Below, piece after piece: positions 1 through 15,994 of a stretch of 64,000 nt of DNA. The number at the start of each line of letters is the position of its first letter. Position 1 is the stretch's first letter. Origin of the DNA: Oryzias latipes (taxonomy: Eukaryota; Chordata; Actinopteri; Beloniformes; Adrianichthyidae); assembly GCF_002234675.1 (NCBI RefSeq), contig NC_019863.2:364109-428108 (forward strand), in the 5' to 3' direction. A program made the translations under genes and the position numbers. The notes beneath the pieces were generated by a model. The model did no database searches. It was not told where the DNA came from and saw only the letters and a list, made by a program, of their open reading frames with translations.

Positions 1-196
1 ATACCATTTTCATTATCATTTTAATTAAGTGACAGAATAAGCAGTGTTGAGGAAGGAAATGAAAAAGCATTTTGGTGGATTGCTTTTTCATTTCAATTTT
101 GAGTCAAAAAATGCAGCTTCATTTTGAAAATGAAAAAGCATTTCTGGTTTTGACTTTTCTTTTTATTTATGCTACACAATCGCTTCCATACACGGC
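1..196 (-). repeat. Dispersed AT-rich repeat, copy 1 (inverted partner at 16331-16527)
   Basis: Bases 1-196 match, in reverse complement, 16331-16527. Shared blocks include the end ataccattttcattatcatt, several gaaaaagcattt/tgctttttc motifs and the segment gtatggaagcgatt near the other end. The two copies are diverged. The class is not recognised; it behaves like a mobile repeat and this copy may be cut by the window edge. Confidence 0.6.
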
Positions 197-1460
197 CACC
201 TGAGGTGTGCCATATTTAAAAAAAAAAACTTTTATAATGCACATTTTTTTTGGACCAAACATAGTATTTGATTTCTTTCGATCTAAACCCAGAAGGCTCT
301 TCAGCGTCTCATCTATGCTGAAACTGACGTCTGCAACGCAGCGTGACTACCAACAGAAGGCAGCAAAAGCCTGTTTTTACAGAACATTTGTCAGCTACAG
401 TTCATGATCACAGGAGGATGCTTCTACATTTTATTTGTAAGTAAAGTATGACAAATGGGTGACAGAATACTGCAAAAGCTGCATTAATTCATCTTTTGCT
501 CTTAAAGACTTTCCAAGAAACAACCATCCTAATGCTGACGACCTTTTCCGTGTCTTTTCTCCATCAAGTTTTCAGTAAACTCTATTACAGAAGTCTATTC
601 TCTTATGATTCAGTGGTGAACAGTATAATGAGTTTATTCACACAGCAGTCAGGTAACCTAAATACTGTGACGACACGCCTGCCCCACATGCATGTTGGGA
701 TGCATTGATTCATTTGGAGGTTTTTTGCCTGCACTGCGGTCACAGCACGCAGAGCTTCTTTTGGTTTGTTCAAATGTTTTTGGAGCTCAACAGAGTCTCA
801 GACTCCTCCTTGCAGTCCACCTCCTGTTGGCCCTCCCCTCGGCTCTCAAAGCTGTTCTGGTTCTCCGGTCCACATCAGTTCCATCTGAACCTGGTTACAG
901 CCGCTGGCACGCTGTGGGGTTGGCTGTGTGATCTTTAAATGTGTATGGTTATTTTTGCACCGGTAAGTTTCCCCTTTTCTAAGGTTTTTCTCTCTGCAGT
1001 TTGCTTTTTTTGCTGTAATTATGCTCCTGCTTGGGCTCTGAAATTTAAACTAATTAAAATGTGACAAATGCAGTTTATTTGTGACATTGTATCATTTGTT
1101 GTCTCTGCAGATCAAAAGAAATCTGTCTTTTCTGAGTCTTTGAAATAAAATATAGCAAAGATAAAACAAAGCTATAATCTTTTAATTGGGATAGAAAAAA
1201 GAAAAACGGTGTCATACATGCCAGCCAAAGCCCAGTGTGTCGCTGTGGCCTCCCTCTGGTGCACAGAAAGCAGCTCCATTAGTTATCTCCTACCTATGAA
1301 TTATTGATGTTTGTCTTCAGACCAGTTATAAACCCCAATAATCTGGCATGTAGGTTATTGACGTTCATTCACAATGGAGGGATGTCTATGCTCAGTTATT
1401 GGATATCTAAAGAATCCCTGGATGTTGGCATCATTTTGTGTCCCGATTTGTCCTTTCTAG

Positions 1461-5987
<4,527 letters not shown>

Positions 5988-6290
5988 AAGAGCAAACCCA
6001 GAGGATTCTTCAGGACCCATTCTTTTTCTCAGTGACATTTGACTAGAGGTTTAAGCGCCAAATGGCGCCATTGAGCGCTTGTGAGGGCAAGTTTTACTGC
6101 TCAGTTAAAGTATTAGGTAGTACCTGCAGTTAAAGCAAAACCTACACAAAACATATGAACATTTAACATCATGCCATTTGCATTAAAGTCCCACTGCAAT
6201 CATCTTTTGATCTGTTGTTAAAGCCTTCCCAGTGGTCTTTTAATCATCATGATGCCCATTTTAACCCAAATCAAAAACCTGCCATTTTCT

Positions 6291-6366
6291 ATCAATTCAA
6301 TTCAATTGAATTTTATTTGTGTAGCCCAGAATCAAAACAACAGTTGTGTCGATGGGCTTTGAGGCT
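6291..6366 (-). repeat. Reversed LINE 3' tail fragment
   Basis: The stretch ttcaattgaattttatttgt followed by a block ending in gatgggctttg is the reverse complement of the LINE 3' end at about 58020-58085, with a few mismatches. It lies about 300 bp after the synpr stop. The rest of 5988-7364 shows no gene. Confidence 0.6.
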
Positions 6367-7364
6367 TCTAGGACATAGTTACTGCAGAGCTGCAGGAGTT
6401 CATTAGAAATGTTGAGTTGTAGGCAACCCTATTCTAATTGTAGTGTTTCCATGGAGCAACCCTGCCCTTACTTCCCAACATCCATCTGTGTTCACTCTCG
6501 CCCACTAGCTTACAGCCCTTCACACCCCCAACCTAACATTAGCGATGCAAGACAAACAGCAGCAGCATCATAGCTTTCCCTCCGTCCAGTTCTGATCCAG
6601 ATTCCAGCTCAGACCAGAGAAACAGAGACGTTCATGGATCTGTGTGTCTGACAGTGGATGATCAGAATGGAGCAGAGCAGGGGGCTGGTGGTCTGCAGAT
6701 TGTATTTTCTGCAGAAGAACTACCAGCTTTATCTGTATTTTCATCTGCTCCTGATGCACAATGATTTGATTCAAGAAATTATTCAGAAATGCAATTTTAC
6801 GCTCAAATTTCTGTGAATATGTCCTCCATCATCAGAAAACAGTAGAAAGAATCGGAGTGGGTCTAAAATGACACATTCAACTTTGTTGGTAATGTTTCTG
6901 AGTCAAGAATTTTGATGAACTATCATAAAAACACTTTCCATAAAAGAAAAGAAAACGTTTTCCTTCATTCCCAAAACAAACATGCATATTGACATTTTAA
7001 TATTGTAGCTTGAAGCACAAATATGTAAAAAAAATATATATATACTTTTTAATGGCTCAAAGTGCAACACTTTAAATTGTTTGTCATGTTTTTTAAGCAA
7101 TTTGCGTCATAAAGTAAAATTGTACACATCATTTAAACTCCATAGATAGAGAAGATTCAATGTTACTGACTCAGACAATAATGATTGTTGAGCAGCATTG
7201 TTGTTTCCTATGAATTTGGACCAGGAAATAGGAAAACAGGCACATGTTTCTTCTAACATGTATGTTGCATTTGTAATTGAAATTGTGTAATCCAGTGTGT
7301 GAACAGTGAAGTGTGAAACCCCGTTCACACCGAACGCAGCACCTCGCCTGGATTTTTGGCAAGA

Positions 7365-8125
7365 CCGGGTGGCTGCAGGGAGGGGGGAGACCAGGCGGCT
7401 GCAGGGAGGGGGGAGACCAGGCAGCTGCAGGGAGGGGGGAGACCAGGTGGCAGCTGCAGGGAGGGGTGAGACCGGGCGGCTGCAGGGAGGGGTGAAAGCG
7501 GTCGGCTGAAGGGAGGGGGGAGACCAGGCGGCTGCAGGGAGGGGGGAGACCAGGCAGCTGCAGGGAGGGGGGAGACCAGGCAGCTGCAGGGAGGGGGGAG
7601 AACGGGCGGCTGCAGGGAGGGGGGAGAACGGGCGGCTGCAGGGAGGGGTGAAACAGGTCGGCTGCAGGGAGGGGTGAAACAGGTCGGCTGCAGGGAGGGG
7701 TGAGACCGGGCGGCTGCAGGGAGGGGTGAAAGCGGTCGGCTGAAGGGAGGGGGGAGACCAGGCGGCTGCAGGGAGGGGGGAGACCAGGCAGCTGCAGGGA
7801 GGGGGGAGAACGGGCGGCTGCAGGGAGGGGTGAAACAGGTCGGCTGCAGGGAGGGGTGAAACAGGTCGGCTGCAGGGAGGGGGGAGACCAGGCGGCTGCA
7901 GGGAGGGGGGAGACCAGGCGGCTGCAGGGAGGGGTGAAACCGGTCGGCTGCAGGGAGGGGTGAAAGCGGTCGGCTGCAGGGAGGGGTGAGACCGGGCGGC
8001 TGCAGGGAGGGGTGAAAGCGGTCGGCTGCAGGGAGGGGGGAGACCAGGCGGCTGCAGGGAGGGGGGAGACCGGGCGGCTGCAGGGAGGGGTAAAACCGGG
8101 CGGCTGCAGGGAGGGGGAGAAGGGC
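7365..8125. repeat. G-rich minisatellite, 26-bp unit, about 29 copies
   Basis: Tandem units of about 26 bp share the core ggctgcagggaggggggaga and end variably (ccaggc, acgggc, aacaggtc, agcggtc). G runs of three or more recur in each unit on the + strand, so G-quadruplex formation is plausible. Several higher-order blocks recur: 7473-7560 resembles 7701-7790. An uninterrupted 280-codon frame on the - strand (8167-7325) is a by-product and is not called as a gene. Confidence 0.95.
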
Positions 8126-11100
8126 GCCTGAGGAATGAGAACAGGAAGTTGTGTTTGTCTTCAACAATTGGTTGAATTTGATTACGCCTCTCCCTTTTAT
8201 TAGGATCTCTGCTATTATGTCTTTATTCTAATTGTAGTGTTTTGCAATATGTGTATTTTTATCAATAGATATTTTAAGTCTCAGCCGCTGGGATCATTCT
8301 GGCTCTTTGCATGTGATGCTTTTAATGTGTCCTTGAGACAGAAATAAAACTAAAGTAAACATTAAAGGCAACAATTAAACACAGAACCGCAGATGATTTG
8401 TGATGCTGTACTCATGAGTTCCTGTTGTTACATAAATGCAGATGTTTCTGATGTTTAGCATCAAAACCAAAAGGACTGTCAGTAGAAAAAATAAAATCAT
8501 TAAATGCTTAATGTCAAATGATATCTATGACAAAGTGATCTGAGTGCTGTGGATTTCAATGACCATAACCATTGACACAAAATAAATCTGCTTTCTTTTT
8601 TCATCAATGATTCATTTTTTGCAGAAATTATTACAGAACACACAGATTACCTTCATTGAGCTCCAGCTGTTTCTGACACGTATCACTTTTAATTTCAAGA
8701 ACTGTCAGGACACCGTTTCCCACAATGCATTGTTGTTTAGTCATCAAGACATGCTAGTTTTTTTGGTTAAATTAGACATTTTTCCAGTTTTCTTAAGCTA
8801 ATTTGGAGTTGAGTTACTATTTTAGCAATATGCTAGCTGTTTTGGGTAAATGATTCTTCTTCTTCCATTTTTGGACGGCCATAGCTCCTCAACCACAGAC
8901 TGCAGGGCCAAGAGGGATAACTCCCCAGGGTGTCTCATCCTGCTTAAGTCTGTTAAAACAACACTAATACCCAGAACCTCTTTAGCATCATGATCTGTTC
9001 ATGTTCATGTTCTGAGCAAACCTCACATGTTCTCCCATATTTCATGGGTCTGAAAGCACTGCTGTTATTTGTGAATCCCAGTACCTGTGGCTTGAAGGTT
9101 TTAGGCTCAGAACTGCAGGTTTTCTGGTTCTTTGTTCTTGTCTCAGCAGGCTCCAGTGGCATTGGCACAAAATGGCACATAGATGCTCAAAATGCAACAA
9201 AAAACAATTCTTTATGAGACATGAAGGTGGAAAAGAATTCTGTTTACAAAAAGGCAACTGTGTTCTAAACATATAATGGTTTGTTGAGGAGTGTCATTCA
9301 TTTAGAAATCATATTGTTTCTCTGAGCTAATGGTTTGTTTGCTGTAAATTCATTATAAATGACCCCAAATCTACCTAAAAGTAAGTTACAACATTTGTCC
9401 GGAAACACATTCAATCAACTGCAACGATTCCTTTTAATCAATCAAAGAGACACTGACAGAATCTCAACCAAAGCAGACCATTAAGAAACCATCAGTTAGT
9501 TTTTATTCAGTTTTTTTAATTATTCAGCAATTTAACGACCATCAGTTCAACATTTTTTTTTGTTGAATTTCCATAGCAATCCCCACAAATTGTTTTCTCC
9601 TTTTTGTGACTTTTTATTGTAAATGATGAAGATTTAAGTAAAATCTCAACTGTAGCTTTGGCTTTTATGTGATAAATATTTCTAAAATGGTAAAAACTGC
9701 CTTGTAAAAGTTAAAGTATAAAGAAAAATCAGTTTTGAATTGAACCTGCACACCAGCGTTCTGAACCCAGACTGAAAAGCACCTGAAATTCTGCTGGTTT
9801 ACTGTTTAATTAATCAGCATTTGAAAATCAAGGCTGTGGTCCTGCAGGTTGTGAGCACACAAACGTTTCCCTCTATTCTTTTGAGCGAACGTTTGCCTCC
9901 AAATTCAATGGGCACTTCCCAGAGCTTGTTATTAATGCCTGTTCTTTCCAATCCGAGCAGTCAGAACAAAAAGAAGTGGTGCTCGCCTCTGCCGGCCCCC
10001 TGACAGAGAGACTAAGCACATGCAGGTGCCCAGAGCTGGCTCTTTGAAGAAAATTACAGTGTGTGTGCCGTCAGCATGACAATTAGGGTCGGGTTATCTG
10101 CTCAAAATGAGGGGCTGCCTCATGAGATAGATGGCCTATCAGGTAGGGAAAAATGCTCGTTTGAAAGTAATTATATCCTCATAAGCAACAATTTGTTTTA
10201 GACCAGCGTGTAGAAGGTTTTACTGGTTTCCTGCAGAAGCATCAAGTAGCTCCCTGCAGGTCAGAGCTGGTTGCTCACCAAACCAGGTCATGTTCTGTCG
10301 TGTCTTCAGAGCACCAGCAGAGGGCGGTGTAACCATTTCTCTGAGCTGCAAGTTGCCCCCCCTGATTTATTGACCAAAGAAAGAGCTGAAAGAAATATCT
10401 CAAATGCAGATGTTTATTTGCAATGTTTCCCTCTTGTCTTTTCCTTGTTCTTTGTGTCTTGTGTTCTTTTTCTGTCAGTGCGACAGGCACCAAGTTTAGC
10501 CCACTAAAGAGCCGTATGTTAGAGCACCACTTCATCACGGCCTATGTAGTGTGGCCTGATTGGGCGGTTTTGGTTCTGAATTAGCAGGCACAAATTGCTT
10601 TGGGTGGGTTGACATAATCTGGGCGGGTTTGAGGTCGGTTTTGCGGTTTTAGTTCCTCATCCAAATGCTTTTCGACCAGCGAGGCGCGGTCAGGGGAGGC
10701 GCATGAGACAGTACCACATATGTCATCGTCCTTGCCATCATGAACCACTCATATTCAAAAAAACATGTGCCCACTAATCTGTTCCATAAATGCAATTTTC
10801 ATGTATCATTTAAATCCTAATTTCCCCTAAAATAGTGTAATTTGCATTTTTCTTGTTCAGTACAGCGCAGGCTGAGAGCTGAAGCAGCCTCACAATCCTG
10901 TAAGCTGGGTTGAATTTGGGCCTTTAGTTTACTTAACGTATTCTGATTATGGAACACTTCAATATCTTTTAATACATTGTTGACATGTTCTGTTACATGT
11001 CCTCACTTTTCTGTTAATACAGAAATTTAGTGCTGACATAAAGCTGAACCTGAAGCGAGGAAAACAGCGGGGCATTTTTGTCAGAAAGAAACAGTCGATC

Positions 11101-11239
11101 ATTTGCTCAGAAACACATGAACGTTTTTGATAAGATTTTTGTTGCTGGTGTTGCATAAAATTAGGAAAACACCAAATAGTTTCTGGAGAAAAACTGAAGT
11201 TATATTTGATTTAGTTTAGAATGTTTATCAATAAGGTAC
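8126..11239. other. Intergenic, no gene seen
   Basis: Between the minisatellite and the first TTAA-type element I see no exon or RNA gene. The part at 9830-10240 is GC-balanced and non-repetitive, unlike its AT-rich surroundings, and may be a conserved noncoding element. Confidence 0.5.
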
Positions 11240-11450
11240 TTAACCCTTGTGCTATCCTAGGCACTTTAACATTGGGAGTTGGGTCATCTAGACCCACTAG
11301 ACAGTGCTCTGAAGCTTTTTTCTTCAATGATTTGTGATCTTCACTGGTGTCCATGGATTACATGAAATCTTTCCACCTTTATCCACCTTTGTCATAGGGA
11401 GAACACGTCAATGGAAGGGGGGGGGGTCATCTAAGATGGCACAAGGGTTA
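11240..11450 (+). mobile_element. TTAA-type MITE, copy a
   Basis: About 211 bp, bounded by ttaacccttgtgctatccta and, inverted, gcacaagggtta. The interior shows the family core: gggtcatctagacccactag, then a Ser/Thr-codon-free stretch with tttttcttcaatgattt and ccacctttatccacctttgt. Four relatives occur in the window. TTAA at the ends suggests piggyBac-like target choice; the class is inferred. Confidence 0.8.
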
Positions 11451-12180
11451 TAAAAAATTAGATTCACAAGGACAGGTTTTTTCTAACTTCCAGCCGCTCT
11501 TTAATATATTACATCAGGACATTATATGTTTCACTTCACATAAATTCACGAAAAGGAAAAATGCAGAAAAAATTATCCAGTTTTGATTATAATAATAAAA
11601 TATTAAATTGCGGAAGAAAAGTCATTAAAAAATGTCTGAAAGTTTGACTTTAAATCAAAATAGGAAGAAACAAACAAAGGAGGAATAATTACAGCTAATT
11701 AATCCCTGATCAACTTTTTGGGCGTCTTTTTGTGAGACCTGGTGGTTTTTGGATGATTATCAGGCTGGAAAACCCAGACTCAATCTGGCAACACTGCTCT
11801 TTTCTCTTCTGGGCAAATCTAGAATCAACTACACAGAATAATGGTAAGGAGCAATTTAATTGTTAAGTAGTGATTTTTAAATCACTTAAGGGATCAAAGC
11901 ATTTGGACTTCCTGCCTCTTAAATGAATGCAGAAATACTAGTAAAGGTTTTCCCCTTTAAAAACAGACCACAAAGTCAATTAATCTTTCATCAGTCAGCA
12001 GTTGCTGACTGATTATCATTTCACCCTTTTTTACTAAACATACAGTTAAAGAGTTTTTCTGTCAAAACAACCCTCATTCATGTACTCTATGTATAGTTGA
12101 TTTCAAGGTCAAATGACGACTGAAGATGCCCAGACTGTAAGAGCAACCAAGCCAGCAAAGATGGAGTCTGTATTTTCATT

Positions 12181-12301
12181 CATTCATTCATTTTCTACAC
12201 CGTTTTTCCCTTTCGGGTTCACGGGGATGCTGGAGCCTATCCCGGCCACTTGTGGGCGAAGGTAGGGGAGACTCTGGACAGGGTGCCAGTCTGTCGCCGG
12301 G
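12181..12301 (-). mobile_element. 5'-truncated tRNA-type SINE, reverse orientation
   Basis: It begins with a CATT-repeat tail (reversed) and runs through the 3' part of the same SINE seen at 16603-16969. It is flanked by a perfect 12-bp direct repeat, tgtattttcatt, at 12169-12180 and 12302-12313. The target duplication, truncation and tail indicate LINE-machinery retroposition. Confidence 0.85.
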
Positions 12302-12990
12302 TGTATTTTCATTTTTACTGGAAAATAAATGAACATTTAGGAAGTTCTATGTGCTTCTATAAGTAAAGTTAATACAATAGAAGACCAAGCACACTAACTT
12401 TTTTCAAACATTTTTCAAAACAACCAAAAATAGAGGAAATAATATGTGAGTTTTTATTAAGCTTTAGTCCTTCAACTTTATTAGAATTGAAGTTTAAATA
12501 CATTTTTTCCCCTAAATCATTGTGTATGCAACCTTGTTTTTTATATGGCATGTGTATGTGAACTGGTGCATGTTCTCACTTTGGTTGGACTGTGTGAACC
12601 CCATCATAAATGGACAAATCAACAGAGGCCATACGATCACACAGGATCTTTTCTTTTAAATGCATGCATTTATTATCTATTCATTACAGATTTTTATCTG
12701 TTTTTCGCAAAATACATAAAAATAATGCAAACAATCAGTAAAGCAAGTTCCCACATGCATTTCTGTGAAAATGCATCACAGATGAGTTCCTCAGAATATG
12801 TTGTTGAAGAAAACCTCCATACTGATGAAACCACAATGAATTCCTTAATTGTTCCAAACTGAAAGATACTTTTTTGGCAAAACATTCCAAACTTTTTCTT
12901 TTTTTAAGTGCTTCCTTTAAAATCTCAAAAGGATCTTTTAAATGAAAGTGTCAGACTTAAAGAGGTTGTTGTAATTAAGACATGTGGTCC

Positions 12991-14473
12991 TTAAGCTGCA
13001 GTTGAGACTTCTGTCTTGCTTGTTGACACTGAGGTCTCATCCTCCACCAAGCCTCCCATTCCAATGGCAGCCAGCATGCAGTTACGGAACTAGAAGAAGG
13101 TAGATCAAGTCAGACGCTACGCGCCAAGAAAACACACAAACAAACTGATATGACTGAATATCACACCAACCTGTTTGTTCAGCAGCACGTAGATAACAGC
13201 ATTGTACAATGCTGAGCTCTTAGCAAAGAAAGCAGGGATGGAGGCAGTCAGGGCAGTGAAGGAAGCTCCTTTATTCAGGAAAATCCAGCCAGCAAAGCTG
13301 GCGTACGGAACCCAAGCTACCAGGAAGCCAAAGACCATCAACAGGCACATACGTGTTACCTCCTTCTCAGCCTTCTGGGTAGAAGCTGAGTCCTGCTGCT
13401 GCGCTGCTGCCTGCACACATGGAGATTGGTAAAACAAAAGATAGATTTACTTAAAGCCATTTAATAGCTGATAGACTCAGCACCAAGGCTTCATTTCTTG
13501 CTAAATTCTTGGGGAAATAGCATAAAACTGAACTCACAGCTTTGACAGTCAACACCAGACTTCCATAAGTGAAGAAAATGAGGAAGACTGGGATGCAGAA
13601 GTGCACGCAGAACATATACATGACGTATGACTCATTGTTGAAGCCAGGAGCCAGAGTGTAGTAGTCGGGTCCACAGGAGCATTGCATGCCTTCAGGGATG
13701 TACCTGGAGGGGACATTTAAATGAAGAAAACTCTAGTTAATAAAATAAAAAAAAAACTATAGTAAATTTCTGAAAAACAACCATTTCGTCCATTTCCTTG
13801 ATTTTGAAACAAACGAGCGTTACCTGGACCAACCAAGCAGTGGAGGAGCAGCACAAGCCAGAGCCATTACCCAGGTGAAAAGGACTCCAGCTGCGGCGTG
13901 AGTTCCTGTGAATTTGAAGCTCCCCATGGGTTTGCAGACAACAATATATCTCTCAACAGCCAGGACAACCAGAGACCAGAGAGCAATTTGACCTGCAGGC
14001 GGAGAAAAGTCAATTAAAAGGCACCCAATGAAAGCAGTTTTAGACAGGAAGCATTCAGCATCTTCCACCTACCATTTGGTTGTTTTCTTACCTCCAAGTG
14101 TGGCCATAAATCCCTCAACGGCACAGAAGGTGGGTCCAAGAACAAAATAGCCATAAAAGCTTGAATTGAGGGTGATGGTGAAGCCAAAGGCGCACATGAT
14201 GAGTCCGGCCACCGCCAGGTTCACCAGGATGAAGTTGAGAGGTTGCTGAAGCTTCTTGTTGGTCGCTGTTACGTACAACGTCAAGCCGTTGATGGGAGTT
14301 CCAGTGCAGATCAGGAAGAACATGTAGAAAGCCAGAATCTTGTACATTATTGGGTCGACCATGTAGTACTGAGGGTATTCATAGGGGCTTCTGACAACCC
14401 CCGTCCGGTTGGACATTGGGATGTAGAAGTTCTTTCCCTCGGTTCCATTTTGCTCTCCTCCATCCCAGCCCAT
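12991..14473 (-). CDS. RH2-C: Green-type cone opsin RH2, third copy (RH2-C type, Q122)
   Basis: Five exons: 14473-14092, 13992-13824, 13703-13538, 13410-13171 and 13089-12991. Their lengths of 382, 169, 166, 240 and 99 nt give 351 residues. Internal exon lengths and phases are those of vertebrate visual opsins. In bovine numbering it keeps the N-glycosylation motifs NGT and NRT, counterion E113 (FCAVEGF), the C110-C187 pair, ERY at TM3 and retinal-binding K296 (AFFAKSS). Site 122 is Gln (GQIALW), which shifts absorption to shorter wavelength than Glu. TM7 reads NAVIY instead of NPVIY. The C tail lacks the rhodopsin palmitoylation Cys pair (IGMGG) and ends in a Ser/Thr-rich segment for kinase phosphorylation. 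The start at 14473 aligns with RH2-B; the N-terminus is three residues longer (WDGGEQ against WEP). Exons 4-5 and introns 3-4 are nearly identical to RH2-B. This is the last gene of the tandem set and converges on synpr. Confidence 0.96.
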
Positions 14474-14570
14474 GTCTGCTTGCTTGGTCTTCTGGAGCTT
14501 CAGCTGATGCAAACTTTCAGCAGTGTCAGAATCGACAAGCTCACAAAGGTAGTATTTGTTCACGTGGCAA

Positions 14571-14616
14571 TTTATACCTTCTTAGGTGTTATCCTTAAAT
14601 TAGCAAAATTAGATTA
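14571..14616 (-). promoter_or_regulatory. RH2-C core promoter (TATA, upstream GATTA)
   Basis: Read on the - strand, TATAAA lies at 14576-14571, about 98 bp before the ATG. Upstream are a GATTA motif on the + strand at 14612-14616 and a GGATTGTGAGG block at about 14621-14631 that is also present upstream of RH2-B. GATTA/TAATC is the core of OTX/CRX photoreceptor sites. The motifs are seen; their function is inferred. Confidence 0.6.
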
Positions 14617-15994
14617 GTGGCGGATTGTGAGGAAGTGAACAGCTCAAGTCCAACTGATAATTAAATCAGATAGCAAGCCAGGGCGATGACCTTAAATGTT
14701 AATTCCCCCGGGTTGACTGATGCATATTTGAGATTTTCAAACCTTATACTGAAATCTAAACAAAGATGAAATAAAAAAGGGACTATTTTGTGCTTCCTAT
14801 TGAGTCTAACGTGTGTGAAAATGGATACATGGTATAGTGCATTTGACATCAACAACAGATTACTGATAAATTAATTAATTTGAAGTGAAGGATTCACACT
14901 ATAAAGTTAGTGGGAGCCCAAACAGACACACTAGTCTTGTTATAAACTGCTCATTCATAACAGCATGCGCTTCTGAGACCATTAAAAAAGTCGCTGGGTT
15001 GAGTAAACTAATCAGCTTTTCTCATGACCTTCAGTTTTCATGGATTTATTGAAATCAAGAAGCTGAGACTTCTAAAAGTGGGACTGTGCAAGTTTTTCTG
15101 CTGCTTTGGTCATAACCAAAACAAGGTTTTTTTAACTGTCAGTAACTCCACAACCTTTCATCTGTTAAATGTCTTTACCTCGTCTACTAAAGTGAACTCC
15201 AGGAATTCTGTGTCTGGAGCTCCTTCTGCTTTCATCATCATCTTTAGGCAAGATCATCCACTTACATTGGTTCAGATTTCACTGCTATCCAGATAATCTG
15301 CTCCATCTGTCACCAAACGATACCGCGGTCCTGGCCAAGTGATCCCCCTGCTTCTCCGAAATTTCTGCTGAACCTGACCAAGACTGAGCTCATTATTAGT
15401 TTAGCTCAACTGTCTATCCAGCATGTTTCAAAAGCAGTAGCACATCATCCTTCCAGGTGAGTAACAAAGCTGGATGGAAGTGATGTTTGTCAATTTAGGA
15501 TAGACATCAGAAATCTTTGACACACTCTTTGTCTGAAATGTTTTTTTTAAACTATTTGTTCTGAATCATCTGTTATCTTTTCTCATTTTGTGATAATCAA
15601 CGTTCACTTTGCAGATGAACTTTTGCTATACGTATAACTAAAAGCGGATTTAAAGAAAAATAAAAGAACAAAAGCAATTTTTGACATTTATTGACGACAT
15701 AGTCCATAGCTATTCTTAAGTTAATCTGTGTCCTACCAAACAAAATGTTATAGTTTACAGTGCTAGCTATAAACCCTTTCATCTTGTTTCAAATATAATA
15801 AGACAGATAGCCTAATAATGTCAAGAAACAAAATAACATAATAATAAAAAAATTCCAAAGAAGAGTAACTTAGAAACTGAGATCCAAACAACCTTGATAA
15901 TAATTGACCACTATCCTTCTAGCCATTTTTTAATAAAATAACTGAAAATAATGTTTTGTCCAGTCATACGTGTTTTTACATGCTTTTATTTGAA
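14617..15994. other. RH2-C upstream region, no gene seen
   Basis: AT-rich noncoding DNA. A stretch at about 15180-15480 has LINE-like composition, but I cannot place it in a reading frame. Confidence 0.4.

Noticed and set aside
7365-8125. CRISPR-like array
   Set aside because: The units are contiguous without unique spacers and the genome is eukaryotic; this is a minisatellite.
7325-8167. 280-codon minus-strand frame as a Pro-rich protein gene
   Set aside because: It is wholly made by the 26-bp minisatellite and has no domain, splice or promoter support.
13202-13432. Plus-strand 76-codon frame inside RH2-C (also at 27181-27411 in RH2-B)
   Set aside because: It is the antisense shadow of opsin exon 4.
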